Shown in pieces: positions 29,236-39,539 of a stretch of 64,000 bases of DNA; the first letter of the stretch is position 1; each line of letters begins with the position of its first letter. The notes beneath the pieces were generated by a model, which saw only the letters and a list, made by a program, of their open reading frames with translations, was not told the origin of the DNA and made no database searches. Both the position numbers and the translations under genes were made by a program. The stretch is from assembly GCA_039621445.1 (NCBI GenBank), contig CP154957.1:27450541-27514540 (forward strand), in the 5' to 3' direction. The stretch comes from Euglena gracilis. Taxonomy: Eukaryota > Euglenida > Euglenophyceae > Euglenales.

Positions 29236-29638
29236 CAAAATTTTCTGAAGTGTCATCAAAACCTTCAGCTTTGGCCCAAATAACCCATTCGGAGGTGGTT
29301 CTTTGAGCAGCATGTGTTGCGGGGCCAGGCATAATAACAAAGGAAGAGAGGCTGCACAGAGACAAGAATCAGTCGCACTGAAAATTGCCCCTCAGGGAAA
29401 AAGAAACTGTTAGGCAAAAAAATCTCGAAAAAATTTCCAACAAATTTTTCCTCATTTTCGGCCATTTTCGGCCATTTTTGGGACCCCCACCTATAGAGCC
29501 CAAAATTCCATTTTCGGCCATTTTCGGCCATTTTCGGCCATTTTTACTATAGGTACTTGGCCGGCGGCAGCTGCGCGATGCGGGGCCCCCCGCCGCCTCC
29601 GCCCGGCCGACCACCCCCACCCCCACCGCCGCCGCCGC

Positions 29639-29851
29639 CAGGGCTGTCCGGAAAGCCCTGGTTGGGGGGGGGTTGACCTGTCACACCCCACCCGGGAGGT
29701 GGGGGTTGTTAGACCTCACCCACCCATGGCAACGCGCAAGGAAAACGTTGACCTAGAAAACCGGGACCACCGGAAATACGGGAAGGTCTGGTGATGTGTG
29801 GGTGGGGGGGGTCGACCACCCATCGGGGTTCGGGATTCCCGGACAGCCCTG
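29639..29851. mobile_element. CAGGGCTGT MITE, inserted in the duplicated gene (left copy)
   Basis: The left end is CAGGGCTGTCCGGAAAGCC; the right end, inverted, is CAGGGCTGTCCGGGAATCC. The flanking octamers GCCGCCGC and CCCGCTGC agree at 6 of 8. The element at 35,484 occupies the same place in the right copy with octamers GCCGCTGC and GCCGTTGC, so insertion came before the gene duplication. Length is 213 bp. Confidence 0.75.
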
Positions 29852-30000
29852 CCCGCTGCGCCGCGAGCCGGTGCTGCCGGCGCGGTAATCGCCAACCTGC
29901 CGGGCGGTGGGCTGCAGCGAGAACAGCGTCTGGAAGAACAGCACCACCGCGTTGATCACCGCCGGGGGCAGGCCCCCCCCCGGATGGCAGGAGGGCGACG
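29852..30000 (-). CDS. Exon 'Y' of an unrecognised duplicated gene, left copy
   Basis: The minus-strand frame contains PPAVINAVVLFFQTLFSLQ followed by PTARQVGDYRAG. The right copy at 35,638-35,779 has PPAVVNALALFFQTLFSLQ and RTARQVEGYRAG. Conservation is at the protein level and the composition is GC-rich at third positions. The hydrophobic NALALFFQTLF part could be a helix packed in a protein core. I do not recognise the family. The 3' end of the exon runs into the MITE at 29,639-29,851. Confidence 0.6.
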
Positions 30001-30589
30001 GACTGTCGGAGGAGCGTAAATTGTTCCACCGTTCACAGATATTTGCCCCGGGGACGTGACGTGTACTGTTGGGAAGGAGGCCCTGTGGATTTGGGTGGCG
30101 GTCCATTCGGCTGGGGCAACGGTGGAGCCCAGGGTTCACACCGCGAAACAGGCGTAATCCTTGGGTCCATTCATGTCACAGGTTAAAAAAAAAACAATGC
30201 AAACTCTGACCCCCACTTGTCAAAGCCTTTTGACAAATGGCGGGAATCAGGGGGAATCACTGGAGGACAGGTTGGCAATAAGAAAACAAAAAAGAAGACA
30301 GCCGAGACAAATTGCAGAGCTGCGCACTTGTCCTTCCCTGTTGTGAGCTTTCTCTCTGTCTCTCTCTTCAAACCACCCCCACCCACCAGGAACTGCCACC
30401 TGAGCAGGTCAGCCAATGACGGGGACCTGCTTGCCCCCCCGTCACTTCCGGAGTAGGTCCCCCAGGCTGGACACTGCCCTGAACGGGAACGAGAGAAAAA
30501 GAGGGAATGAAAAGGGCAATGCGAAACCTGTCTTGCTTGCCCCCCTGTTTGTTGATGTCATTCGAAGCATTCCGCAGCTGTTGGGGGTG

Positions 30590-30731
30590 GCGGGCGGGGG
30601 CCTGGGCCACAGCCAGCCGGTGACCGGGTTACTGCCGCCGCCGCCGCCCTCTACAATGTGGCCGTCCCGGATGTACACCATCGCCCCACTGCACTCCCGG
30701 CAGGGCGGACAGAGGGAAGGAGGGGCCTTGG
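30590..30731 (-). CDS. Exon 'X' of the duplicated gene, left copy
   Basis: After TTTGCAG (acceptor at about 30,732) the minus strand reads PPCRECSGAMVYIRDGHIVE, a Gly-run, then NPVTGWLWPRPPP. The right copy at 36,600-36,710 has LMVYIQEGRVVE and NAVTSWLWPRPPP. The pair lies about 0.7 kb upstream, in gene order, of exon Y in both copies. Family unknown; the two-Cys start hints at a secreted or metal-binding protein, but this is a guess. Confidence 0.6.
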
Positions 30732-30799
30732 CTGCAAAGAGGCGACAGCGACGGGAATCAGATTGCTGATACCCCGAGCGTAGAAGCATATCCCGGCAA

Positions 30800-31580
30800 A
30801 ACTGTTACGCGGGAGAGTAGTTAATATGTGCACAACAGCTGACAGTACTGCAAAATATGTATCACCCAGCAGCCGCACCTTCACCAGTCCCTCCCCCACA
30901 CTCCCACAGGGGGGGGGTGATTCAATCAGCCAGTCGTTCCCTTTGAGGCAGGGAACCTGCAATTTTTGCACCAACTGTTTTTTGGCGATTGTGCAAAGAA
31001 AACATACAAATTAACTGTTTAAAAAGGACACAAGATGACCCCATTCTCATTCCACCTGCACCTTTCCCCATCGTGGTGGGGGGGGGGTGACAATTTTTTT
31101 GGGGGGTTGACGATTGCCATGTTCTGAATTCCCTGGGAACTAACCTCTCCCCCAAAGAACTTACAATGGGGTTTCATCTTTTTATTTTGATTTTGCAGGG
31201 GGGAATGCACCAGCGTGGCCTCAAAAAATGCGTAAAAAATGCACAAAATCTGAGAGAAAAGCGCAGAAATCAAGAAACTGCAGAAATTACCCAAAAACAA
31301 GCAAAATGGCACACATTTACAAAAAAATATGGAATCAAGGGAATGTGTCAGTTTCGAAAAATCTGGAAATCTCACAAAAATGAAAAATTGTGAAAAAAAA
31401 TTCAAGAAAAAGCAAGAAATTGGTGGTCACGGAAACAAATGTGCCAAAAAAGCAAAAAAAAAAACTGAGCAGAAAAAAAATCAAAACAATGCCCAAAATG
31501 GGCACTTTGTGATTTTTTTTGGAAAATCTGAAAAAGAAATGCTCAAATAATGTGCAAAGTACAAAATTTCTGGAATTTCG
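30800..31580. other. No gene assigned
   Basis: A minus-strand stretch at 30,830-30,960 (GEGLVKVRLLGDTYFAVL) sits just 5' of exon X and could be its upstream exon, but the G-run breaks it. From 31,200 to 31,560 the DNA is A-rich with CAAAAA words and no gene signal. Confidence 0.3.
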
Positions 31581-31589
31581 ATTTTTGGG

Positions 31590-31835
31590 AGCCTGGTTCG
31601 ACCTGGGCGGGTCCCAACCCCCCCCCCCCCTAATAGAAGCACGGGGCTGCTGCAAGCGCAGGGTCCAAATAAACACCCCCCCTGCCACCGAAGGCGGCCG
31701 TCCGCTACAAGCGCACCCCCCATTTTGATGGGATTTCGAAAGTAAATTAACAAAAATCACACAGGTTGGGTCCAAATAGAAGCACACCGCCGGAGGCAGC
31801 GATGTGCTATAAATGCACCCGTGCTCCTATAAGGG
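31590..31835. repeat. G-run element, keyword TATAGAAGCAC / TACAAGCGCACC
   Basis: C-runs alternate with AATAGAAGCACGGGG, AAATAAACACCCC, CTACAAGCGCACCCCCC, AAATAGAAGCACACC, CTATAAATGCACCC. The layout is the same as the other keyword elements but the keyword is degenerate. Ends not resolved. Confidence 0.4.
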
Positions 31836-32104
31836 GAGGGTCACGGGAGGGGGGCCAGCCAGTAGCCTTTTTCCAGCCACAACGACCTGGAGGGAATGCG
31901 GTTCGATTCTTTTGGGGTCCCAAAAACTGCCGACTGTGCAAACAAATCGATGTTTGACCCCAGATTTGCCAGAGCGCCCTTTTCCTTCGGGCGGTTGGAA
32001 ATAAATAACCCGTTGATGGGGTGTGGGGGGGTCCCGGGCTGGAGGAAGGCAGGCTGGACCCCCAGGGGGTCAAATTTCTATAGCAACTCCCGAATTCCCT
32101 CCCC

Positions 32105-32234
32105 CAGGGCTGTACAGGAAGGCCTGGTGGGGGTGGTCGGAGCCCCCCCCCCCCCCAACCACCAAGAGGGGGTAGGGGGGTGGGGTCGACCCACTCACCA
32201 CCCATAGGGTTGCGGGGATTCCTGTTCAGCCCTG
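32105..32234. mobile_element. CAGGGCTGT MITE with perfect target duplication CCCTCCCC
   Basis: The left end is CAGGGCTGTACAGGAAGGCC; the right end, inverted, is CAGGGCTGAACAGGAATCCC. CCCTCCCC precedes (32,097-32,104) and follows (32,235-32,242). Only 130 bp, with no coding. It shows that this family generates 8-bp duplications and so belongs with hAT-type elements. Confidence 0.9.
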
Positions 32235-32242
32235 CCCTCCCC

Positions 32243-33430
32243 CCGGAATTTGGCTGAAAAATCCGGACAAAAAAGTCTTTTCACAGGAGGTCCGAGAATG
32301 GGCCCCCAAAAGGGCTATTTTTGGCAATTAGCAAAAATGTCTCATAAACACAAATTTAATACATACAAAATGAGCAAAAAAATTCATAAAATTATCCATA
32401 TTGGGCGTCCTCACAGTTTTGTGGGGTATGGAATGTGCAGGACATTTGCTACTTGCTCTTTGTCCCCAACCTGTCACACATGATTAAGTTGGCAAACCTC
32501 CAGTCTATCGAACCCTCTCCTGCTCTCCTGATGAACAAATAAGAAGTTGGTCTGGATTCCTTCAAAGCTGTAGTCATACACACTCCAGTAAAATCCTGAG
32601 GTAAGGGCCCCGGGGGGGGGGGGGGGCACTGGTATGGTCAAAGGCAGGACGACGCAAAGGGGCTGGGAAAGGAGAAAAGGGGTCCAAACAGCAGCTGGAT
32701 GGTTACAGCAAAAAAAAAAGTCAAAACTTGGGCGAAAATTGGCTTAAATCAACAACTCACAGCAAATTTTTGGTTTTAAATCAATTTGCATAATTTGATA
32801 TTCTTGGGGCATCTGCTCAGTTTCAAACTGGTTCGAATATCCATGTCCAGCTTAGTCCCCGGCGAGGGACCCATACCTGAGAGGGGTGAGGTAAACCAGC
32901 CCACAATTTCAGTTTCTAACTTCTGAGCTGACTCCCCTGCCTTCTGGGGGGGGGTCATTATGCAACGGCCTGCCATATGAGGTAGCGATTATGCCCACCG
33001 TAGATTGAACAAAACATCCTCAGGATGGGGCTTTCTTCTTTCAGAAGAAAGCCGAAAACAATGACACAATTCTAATCAAGCACCCATCCTAATTGGTGCA
33101 AACTCCCATTTTTGATACTTTTTGGCTGACAATTTCTTAATTCGGTAATGAACACCTTTGGTTTGCAAATTGCGATTTGCAACTGGGTTGCAAACTGGGT
33201 TGCATCAATTCGATCTGTGTGGGAAATTATGTTACAAATTAATTAAATTATAAATTTGGTTTAAATTGGAAAATGTATGCAACAAACCAGACATTTTATG
33301 TTGCAAACTCCTTGGGTGTGCCTTATTGTTAATTTTTGGCAGTTTTGATGTATCTGCCCAATTCAGGAAACTTGCACCCAAAATCAGTTTGCATCCAAAA
33401 TTAACAACAAATCTATGTCTAACTCAAGAT
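32243..33430. other. No gene seen
   Basis: AT-rich, with one G-run at about 32,610 and a C-run near 32,945. Words such as GCAAACTGGGTTGCA recur locally near 33,170-33,220. No exon, RNA gene or element ends were found. Confidence 0.4.
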
Positions 33431-33434
33431 GTGC

Positions 33435-33590
33435 CACCCGCCCCCCCCCCTTGTCGTACGACCGGGTTCCTGCAACCTGTGACCGGGGGGGGGGGTGGTC
33501 GTAACACCCCCATGACCTGCAACCTGTGACCGGGGGGTGGTCGTAAATGAGGGGTGGTCGTACGACAAGGGGGGGGGGGCGGGTACCAAA
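33435..33590. repeat. G-run element, keyword GGTGGTCGTA (copy 2)
   Basis: Its ends are inverted: GCCCCCCCCCTTGTCGTACG at the left and CGTACGACAAGGGGGGGGG at the right. Inside are GACCTGCAACCTGTGACCGG words, GGGGTGGTCGTAACACC and GGGGTGGTCGTAAATGAGG. It is a better-preserved relative of 23,885-24,057. Confidence 0.75.
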
Positions 33591-34165
33591 ACTAGCATCA
33601 ATATTGCATCCAAATTCTGAATTTGACAATATAAATATTTTCCCCAGAGTTAGCTTCTTTTTGATGCTCAATTCATCGAACCCAGCATTTTTTGACAAGA
33701 AATCCTGTAGGCTCAACACCTCTGAATTGTGATTGCTGGCTTAAAATATTATCATTTCCATCCAACACAATTTACATTTGCTCTGATTTGAAAGAATCAA
33801 GAAATCATTGCAAAATGAAGTACCTCCCCCCCGGCGCTTGGCCGGGCCATGATTGAAGGCAAAAAAACTAACCTTATGGGGGCCAAATTTGCATTTGTTA
33901 AGAATTTTGTTTGTTAGGTTTGTTAAGGCCAACTTTAGGGGGCCAAGTTTGCATATGTAAGGAGGAGGGGGAGCAAGCGCCCTCCTCCCTCCTCCCTTCT
34001 CCCTCCTCCTTCCTTCCTCCTTCCTCTTCCCAGCACACGTTAACCTGTGGGAGGGGGTTCGCCGCCCACCTTCAGCACCAAACCGTGCAACAACCAGGGT
34101 TGGACACACAGCCGCCAAAAAATCGCGGCACAGTTCAGCATTGTCTGATTGTGCCTTTGATCCGA

Positions 34166-34300
34166 AAATTGCTTTTGATTGCAGTTTTCTCCGAACCCCG
34201 ATCCTTGAGAACCGTGCCCTGCACTCCTCGACTTACGCTTACCAGGACTTTGTGTCCAAATTGTTGACCTGTCTGGATTTACCTCGGGGGGGGGGCTCCT
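34166..34300 (+). CDS. Possible exon of an unrecognised plus-strand gene
   Basis: After TTTTGATTGCAG (acceptor near 34,186) the plus strand reads FSEPRSL or, in the better frame, FLRTPILENRALHSSTYAY then QDFVSKLLTCLDLP, ending at a G-run. The amphipathic composition and GC-rich third positions are coding-like. There is no partner exon or family. Confidence 0.25.
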
Positions 34301-34338
34301 ACCCAAACTTGCCATTGAGCCTGGAAAACGCAGCATAG

Positions 34339-35220
34339 CCTTGACTGACCAGCCGGCGCTCTCGCTGACCCGCGGACACTACCGGGCAACCAGGAGTGGG
34401 CAGCAAACAAAATGGCCATGTCCGCCTGTGCTTGGGCCTGTGCCTGTGCCTGCCTGTGTCCCAGTCTGGAGCTCAGATTTTTTGGGGGGAGCCCATCATC
34501 CCTTCGAGGCAAACACCTGGCACACTACCTTTATAAACAACTGGTGTGCCTCTGTGCAGACAAAATACACACAGAAACACACGCAAAGTACCAGTCTGAG
34601 TACGAGCATGAGTCCCAGAACGGTGTGGCGTGCCAGGAGCAATGCTCTCCCCCAACACCGTGGTGACAGGGGGAGGGGCTTTCGATGGGAGGAATGCAAC
34701 CCCAAGGATCGCGTTGGTCTGAAAATCGCGGCAGAGAAACACACAAGGGAGAGGTGGAACACCGCGCTGTGCCAGGGCGACCACCGATGCCAATGCCTGT
34801 TTCTGACTTTGGCCATTCCCGGACAATTCTCCTCCGTCCTCCTGAAATATATTCGGTGTTGGGCTTGGTGGAGGTTGTTGAGGCTTGAGGTTCAACCTTT
34901 CTTGGGAAAAAGCGGACGCCGTTGGTTTCGTGTGGGATTACAGACCAGCAACCCTGCAGCAGAGGTGGCACAGTCATGACCAGCATTCCCTTGCCATCCC
35001 CCCCACCCGAGTGACTGTGTTGATGGGACACGATCTCTTCCGCACACGGCACACTGGCTAGGTCGAGGTGGCCGGCTGTTGCCAGCCAGCACCAGCCACT
35101 CCAGGGTTGCTTCGCCCCTTTCCGGTTTTCAGAGCGGCTCGTTCCCCACCCGTGCCTTCGGCCACCTGCTTTTCCTCCCAACGGTCCCCACCCCCCATCA
35201 AATCCCATCGACCACCGCTG
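34339..35220. other. No gene assigned
   Basis: Both strands have long open stretches because of GC-rich, stop-poor DNA. A short minus-strand segment at about 34,905-34,960 has acceptor-like and donor-like borders (TGCTGCAG ... AAAG|GTTGAA) and reads SVIPHETNGVRFFPRK. It may be an exon of the duplicated gene's right copy, but no left-copy match was found. Confidence 0.25.
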
Positions 35221-35483
35221 GCCATCATCACAGCACAGCCCGGGGTGGGAGGTCCGACCCCCGCTTCATTCTCATGAAGGGGGGCAGGGGGCCATGCCAA
35301 CGGCCCAGCCGAGACACAATTAGCCGCAGCCACAGCAGCCACCCCGCGCCCCGCTCGGCTGACACGCGGGCGGCAGCTGCGCGATGCGCGGGCCCCCGCC
35401 ACCCCCGCCGCCGCCGCCGCCGCCGCCACCGCCTGGCCGTCCGCCGCCGCCGCTGCCACTCCCACCACGGGGTGAGCCGCTGC
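35221..35483 (-). CDS. Right copy of duplicated gene segment, GC-rich part with the empty hAT site
   Basis: This stretch matches 27,508-27,668 plus 29,560-29,638. The target of hAT element 1 is present once, as GACACGCGGGCGGCAGC. A minus-strand frame is open throughout, Ala- and Gly-rich (RASRSCRPRVSRAGRG); it may be the low-complexity end of the encoded protein or just GC-rich intron. A (CCG)n microsatellite lies at about 35,400-35,430. Confidence 0.45.
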
Positions 35484-35637
35484 CAGGGCTGTACAGGAAA
35501 GCCTGGGGGGGGGGGGCGGGGTGATCGACCCCTCCATCCAGCGGTGAGCGGGGTGGGAAAACAGGAAAGGTTGGTGAGGGGTTGGGCCCCCCCATCACCA
35601 CCAGCGTCAGCGGGTTCCCGGTTCCCGGCCAGCCCCG
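35484..35637. mobile_element. CAGGGCTGT MITE, inserted in the duplicated gene (right copy)
   Basis: The left end is CAGGGCTGTACAGGAAAGCC; the right end, inverted, is CGGGGCTGGCCGGGAACC. The flanking octamers GCCGCTGC and GCCGTTGC agree at 7 of 8. It holds the same position relative to exon Y as the element at 29,639 in the left copy. The interior is diverged and shorter (154 bp). Confidence 0.78.
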
Positions 35638-35779
35638 GCCGTTGCGGCCGGCGCGGTAGCCCTCCACCTGCCGGGCGGTGCGCTGAAGCGAGAACAGCGT
35701 CTGGAAGAACAGCGCCAGGGCGTTGACCACGGCCGGGGGGCAGGCCCCCCGGCGTCCGGCCCCATTCTCGCCCTCCCCA
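35638..35779 (-). CDS. Exon 'Y' of the duplicated gene, right copy
   Basis: The minus-strand frame reads PPAVVNALALFFQTLFSLQ then RTARQVEGYRAGRNG. It is conserved with 29,852-30,000. A MITE inserted right at the 5' side in gene order (35,780-35,895) and another at the 3' side (35,484-35,637), so the exon is bracketed by transposons. The upstream splice site would have to lie near or in the 35,780 element. Family unknown. Confidence 0.6.
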
Positions 35780-35895
35780 CAGGCTTCGGTGTAAGGGCAG
35801 GTGGGGGTGGCCCGGACCCCCCCTCCGGTCCAGGAGGGGGGGTGGGGGGACACCCCCAACCTACACCCTGTACACCCTCCTCATATCGAACTCTG
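35780..35895. mobile_element. hAT-like MITE with perfect target duplication CCTCCCCA
   Basis: The left end is CAGGCTTCGGTGTAAGGGC, and the right end is CCTCATATCGAACTCTG. CCTCCCCA lies at 35,772-35,779 and 35,896-35,903. At 116 bp it is the shortest member of the TTCGATATAAGG family (6,086; 23,402; 48,736). It has no counterpart in the left gene copy, so it arrived after the duplication. Confidence 0.88.
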
Positions 35896-36002
35896 CCTCC
35901 CCATCAGAGAGGCACTGGGGGTTTCCGCATTCGAAGGGTATTTCCCTTTCGCATTGTTGCTGTGTTGGGAGGCCGGACAATCTGGGCGAATGCAATACAA
36001 CA

Positions 36003-36106
36003 ATATGTAATTTTATGATATTTATATAATATTTCATTTTATTACACACATTACATGTATTATATAATTATACTATATGTAATATAATAATAATATGTAA
36101 TTTTGC
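36003..36106. repeat. AT-rich tract
   Basis: About 100 bp made almost only of A and T (words TATATAAT, TAATATGTAATTTT repeated). No function can be read from it. Confidence 0.7.
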
Positions 36107-36599
36107 GGGCAGCCCGGGTTCCACTGGGGAATGGGATGTGACGGATTTGTTCATGGTGCAATGAAAGAAAGAATCAAAGAATGAAAGGCAAAGAATGAAA
36201 GAATGAAAGAATCAGAAGGGATATTTACCATCGACTTGAAAAAAATAAAAAAATATTTTCCAAAGTGTGACAACCGAACCTGGCTGGATCGGACACACAA
36301 GAAAAACTGATAATTTTCAACTACAAAAATATCCAACAAGAATTCATCAAACACAGAATTCGAAAAATTATTGCCAAATTGAACTTTCCAAAGAACCATT
36401 GGCATGCCTGTGGTGTGACGTGGTTGGGTATGGTTGACGTCTTGCAAGCCATGTGCAAGGAGAACGGAACACCTGGTTCCAGGGACGCCACGAGGCAAGC
36501 AAATCCCATCTGCTGGAGAGAGCTGAACCCATGGCAGTTAAAAGAACTGACTTTCTTGTATTTCCATCAGTAAGTCGGGAGAACAGACCGGGCGGGGAA

Positions 36600-36710
36600 G
36601 TTGTGGTAAGGCGGGGGCCTGGGCCACAGCCAGCTGGTGACCGCGTTACCGCGGCCGCTGTCCTCCACCACACGGCCTTCCTGGATGTACACCATGAGGG
36701 GGGACAGACA
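36600..36710 (-). CDS. Exon 'X' of the duplicated gene, right copy
   Basis: After CTCTTTCCAG (acceptor) the minus strand reads CLSPLMVYIQEGRVVEDSGR then GNAVTSWLWPRPPP. The left copy is at 30,590-30,731. It lies about 0.8 kb upstream of exon Y in gene order. The protein-level match with different synonymous bases argues for past selection. Unrecognised family. Confidence 0.62.
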
Positions 36711-36955
36711 CTGGAAAGAGGCAGGGGCGAAAAGGAACGGGTCGCAGAGACACTGAACCGCGAATGGCAGCAGCTCCCCCCCGCACACAGAAATTGTGTG
36801 CATAAATTTTGATACAATGAAAAACAGTGAGCAAAGGTATGGATCTGTAATTTGAAAAATTATTCTTGGGCGCATATGTGCGCGGCATTGCCCCCCCCCC
36901 CCCAAAGAGTGCTTCATGTGGTGCCAACATCCAGTCTGCAGCACCATGCTAAACC

Positions 36956-36960
36956 CAACG

Positions 36961-36991
<31 letters not shown>

Positions 36992-37033
36992 AAACAAACA
37001 AAACAACAACAGCAGCAGCAGCAGCAGCAGCCA
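36956..37033. repeat. CAG/CAA microsatellite
   Basis: GGCAGCAGCAG...CAACAACA...CAGCAGCAG over about 80 bp. It would encode Ser or Gln runs, but no exon context was found. Confidence 0.85.
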
Positions 37034-37391
37034 AAAAAAGATGATCTGGCAAACTATAATCCATTTTCAGGGATTAAAAAGTTGGCAAGTTTAGATTTGC
37101 CACGTGGATTACCATGAACGGCCGACATGCCAAACCTAAGCAACCTTCGGCAGAAATTGGGCCCAAATATAATCTGATCGTAATCGAAATATCTGGTGCG
37201 GGTTTCTTCAATCTGCAATCATCATCGACCCAAACACCCAAAGGGGTTTAGATCTGGTTGGTTGGTTCACCGGGAAAAAAAAACACTCAAATGCAAGCAA
37301 CCTCAGATTTGATGCTGTGAACGAATTCAATTAATGCGAACAGCAGCAAGAAATTGACATTTCAGGGACAAGCTACCCCTGAAGCCAATCT

Positions 37392-37876
37392 TTGGAAACC
37401 CATGAACGACTGGTGGATTTGGGGTTGTGGGACCATTCAAAGAAAATGGCTGAGTCCAGGGTTCTTGGTTCGGGAGACACCCAAAATGAAGGGGTAGAGA
37501 AAGTGGCAGATTCAGCCTTGGGGTGTTGCAGAAAGCAATGCCACAGAAGAGCCGTCTTCAGGTTCAGCAAAATGAACCACAGTTCAAAGGGGCGGAGGCA
37601 AAGCACAGTGCAAGAGGGGCGGACCAAACGAACAGCCGGGACCAGCCCCACGTTGACACCATCCAAAACCCCCTCCACCTCATCGTCCCGGCATTCTCAC
37701 CATGTGGCAGCCCTGACTGCTCGTGCACTCTCTCCCCCCAGCCCTTCAGGCTGAACCCGGCGCAGTTGGTTTGGTATTCATCGCATCAAAACACAGCGGA
37801 GGCGGGTACAGTCGCGGTGCCGTCCGGGAGGGCTGGCGTGGTTTCTGCCACGCGGCACACAAAAAAGGGCAGGTAG
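37392..37876 (+). CDS. Open reading stretch, possible exon(s), unrecognised
   Basis: The plus strand is open for about 120 codons in each of two frames. One has VDTIQNPLHLIVPAFSPCG, then CSCTLSPQPFRLNPAQLVWY; the other is Ser/Thr/basic-rich. The minus strand near 37,800-37,930 also has a plausible exon (SNYLPFFVCRVAETTPAL). Because three readings compete, no gene model is proposed. Confidence 0.2.
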
Positions 37877-38611
37877 TTTGAGCAGGCCCCTCCTTGACGC
37901 CTCCTGTCTGCGTCTAGGTCCAGCCCAGAGACTAGACAGTTAAAGCTGGTCACAAAAAAAAAAGGCCACAGACCCTTTTCCCATGGGGCTGGAACGGCTT
38001 GGACCCGATTCATGCACACGCCCGAAAGCAAAAGCCAGGGAAACCTCGGCTCCCAGATCCTTCAGAAGACCGAAATGCCCAAGTTGCGGGGAAATCATCG
38101 CTGTTTTCAACAAATTTGTTTGCGTTCTTGGGATCCATTCTGAATGGGTGGAAATCCGCACCCTGCCACCCAGGCAACCTGCCTCGCCATCGGTGGCGGG
38201 GCTGGCCGGAGACAAGCCGCCGGCAGGCCAACCCTCTGACAAGCCTAGTCGTGGGCAGTGGGATTGGGACACGTGGCTTGGGGCAACCGGTTTGGGAAGG
38301 TGGGAAGCGACGAGAACCGTGGGGGCGGCAAGCACGATGCCCGATGGCCCTCAGCTGGGGGAAACCCCCGACAGGCTGTCGTCAGCCTTGCTTTTGGACC
38401 CCCCCCCCTGGGGGTGGTTCTAAGCCTGGTTGGCAGCGGCTGGCTGGGAAAAAGGCGTTGGCTGGCTGCACCTGGGGGGGGGGGAAGTCCCCTCCGCCCT
38501 CCGGGGTAAGAAATTCCCGGGGGGCCAAAAATGTACACCACAAGAATGTTGCGAACGATGTTCAGTGCCTGAACTGCCTCTGCGCCTTTCCAAGAAGACC
38601 GTCTCCAGCCA

Positions 38612-38714
38612 GGTCAGCGAGGACAGAGGAAGGATGCAAGATCCCAAAGTTGAATTTTGCGCTGATACAAAAAACACCAAAGACGATGTTTTGCACAAAG
38701 CTGTGAAAAATGAC
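38612..38714 (+). CDS. Possible internal exon, unrecognised
   Basis: It is bounded by CCAGCCAG and a consensus donor G|GTAAGG at 38,715. It encodes VSEDRGRMQDPKVEFCADTK then a Lys/Asp-rich tail. The borders are good, but there is no neighbour exon of matching kind, no family, and only about 35 residues. Confidence 0.3.
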
Positions 38715-38749
38715 GGTAAGGTTCTCGACTTGGGAGACGGTTTTCAACG

Positions 38750-39360
38750 GAACTATTCAACGGACAAACAAAAATCATCAAACAATCGGAAGGAGTTAGG
38801 TCGGCAGGAACAAAGGTTGGAGACAGGTCCCTATGAGAACGGGGGAGTGAGTACAGAAGGTGGAGAACGGTTTGCAGGAGGTATGCCCTGACCTGGGCCT
38901 GGCAAGTTCCCCCAGGGCAGATGGGGGGCCATCAATGGACACTACAGAGACAGAGGAGCCCCATTGTGGCATTTAGAACAGAGGTGCGATGCACAGAACA
39001 GAGAGAAATGTGGTTGGGTTTGCCTCCCACTGCATTGTGCAGAGAAAGGGCCTGCAGGACTTGGGCAATGCACGCCAAACATTTTTTCAAAAAATAAACG
39101 CGCAGGAAACTGGGTGCCATTGCTGAGAATATCCATCAAAATGTGGTTCCAGAAAATTCCAAATGCAAATGGGAACAATTAAATGCAGAATGCGAAACCT
39201 GCATAAAACACATTAAAGTGCAAGAAAAGGAAATGTGAATGGAAAGAAGCATTGCCAAAAATGCAATGCAGACCACATCAGAAAAGGCCCATATTTCTGT
39301 ATTCCGATCGAAAGCAAAAAACCATGACGTCCCCATGCATTCCGCCAAAGCAACACTCAG
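38750..39360. other. No gene assigned
   Basis: Mixed AT-richer DNA with no exon that could be supported and no repeat partner noticed. Confidence 0.3.
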
Positions 39361-39384
39361 CACAGCGGTGGGAGGGGCAGGGGT

Positions 39385-39488
39385 GTGGCAACTCGGCGGG
39401 CATGCGGGGCATCAGCTGCAGGAACGTCTCGCACGGGGTCCCCCCGCAGAGGAGGTCGAAGGCTTCCTGGTCGGTGGCACACCGCTGC
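39385..39488 (-). CDS. Cys-rich exon 'Z' (copy also at 63,687-63,768)
   Basis: The minus-strand frame from an AG|GCAGCGG border reads RCATDQEAFDLLCGGTPCE, then TFLQLMPRMPAEL. The second copy reads RCATDQAAADLLCGGPPCE, then SFLQL. Three Cys and a DLLCGG core are conserved, and DNA around the splice border (GGCAGCGGTGTGCCACC) is identical. It may belong upstream of exons X and Y (36.6 and 35.7 kb) on the same strand. I do not recognise the domain. Confidence 0.55.
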
Positions 39489-39539
39489 CTCGCGTCACGC
39501 GAGGCTGCCAAATGAAGTTGTTCTTCACTCACACCTTCA

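Larger units (their letters stand above)
27669..29559. mobile_element. hAT element 1, with GGCCATTTTC arrays, target duplication GCCGGCGG
   Basis: The left end is CAAGCACCTATAGTTGCCC; the right end, inverted, is CAAGTACCTATAGTAAAAA. GCCGGCGG occurs on both sides (27,661-27,668 and 29,560-29,567). The paralogous sequence at 35,366-35,381 has a single such site, proving insertion. Right end: TTTTCGGCCA repeats, then GGGACCCCCACCTATAGAG, then more repeats, then the terminus. Left end: similar repeats followed by CTATAGATGGGGGGG. Inside are a decayed transposase C-terminus, an 18-bp minisatellite and a 125-bp direct repeat. Length is 1,891 bp. Confidence 0.92.

Noticed and set aside
34341-34979. 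A 212-codon plus-strand gene
   Set aside because: The opposite strand is equally open, there is no domain, and composition within the frame is uneven; more likely GC-rich, stop-poor DNA.
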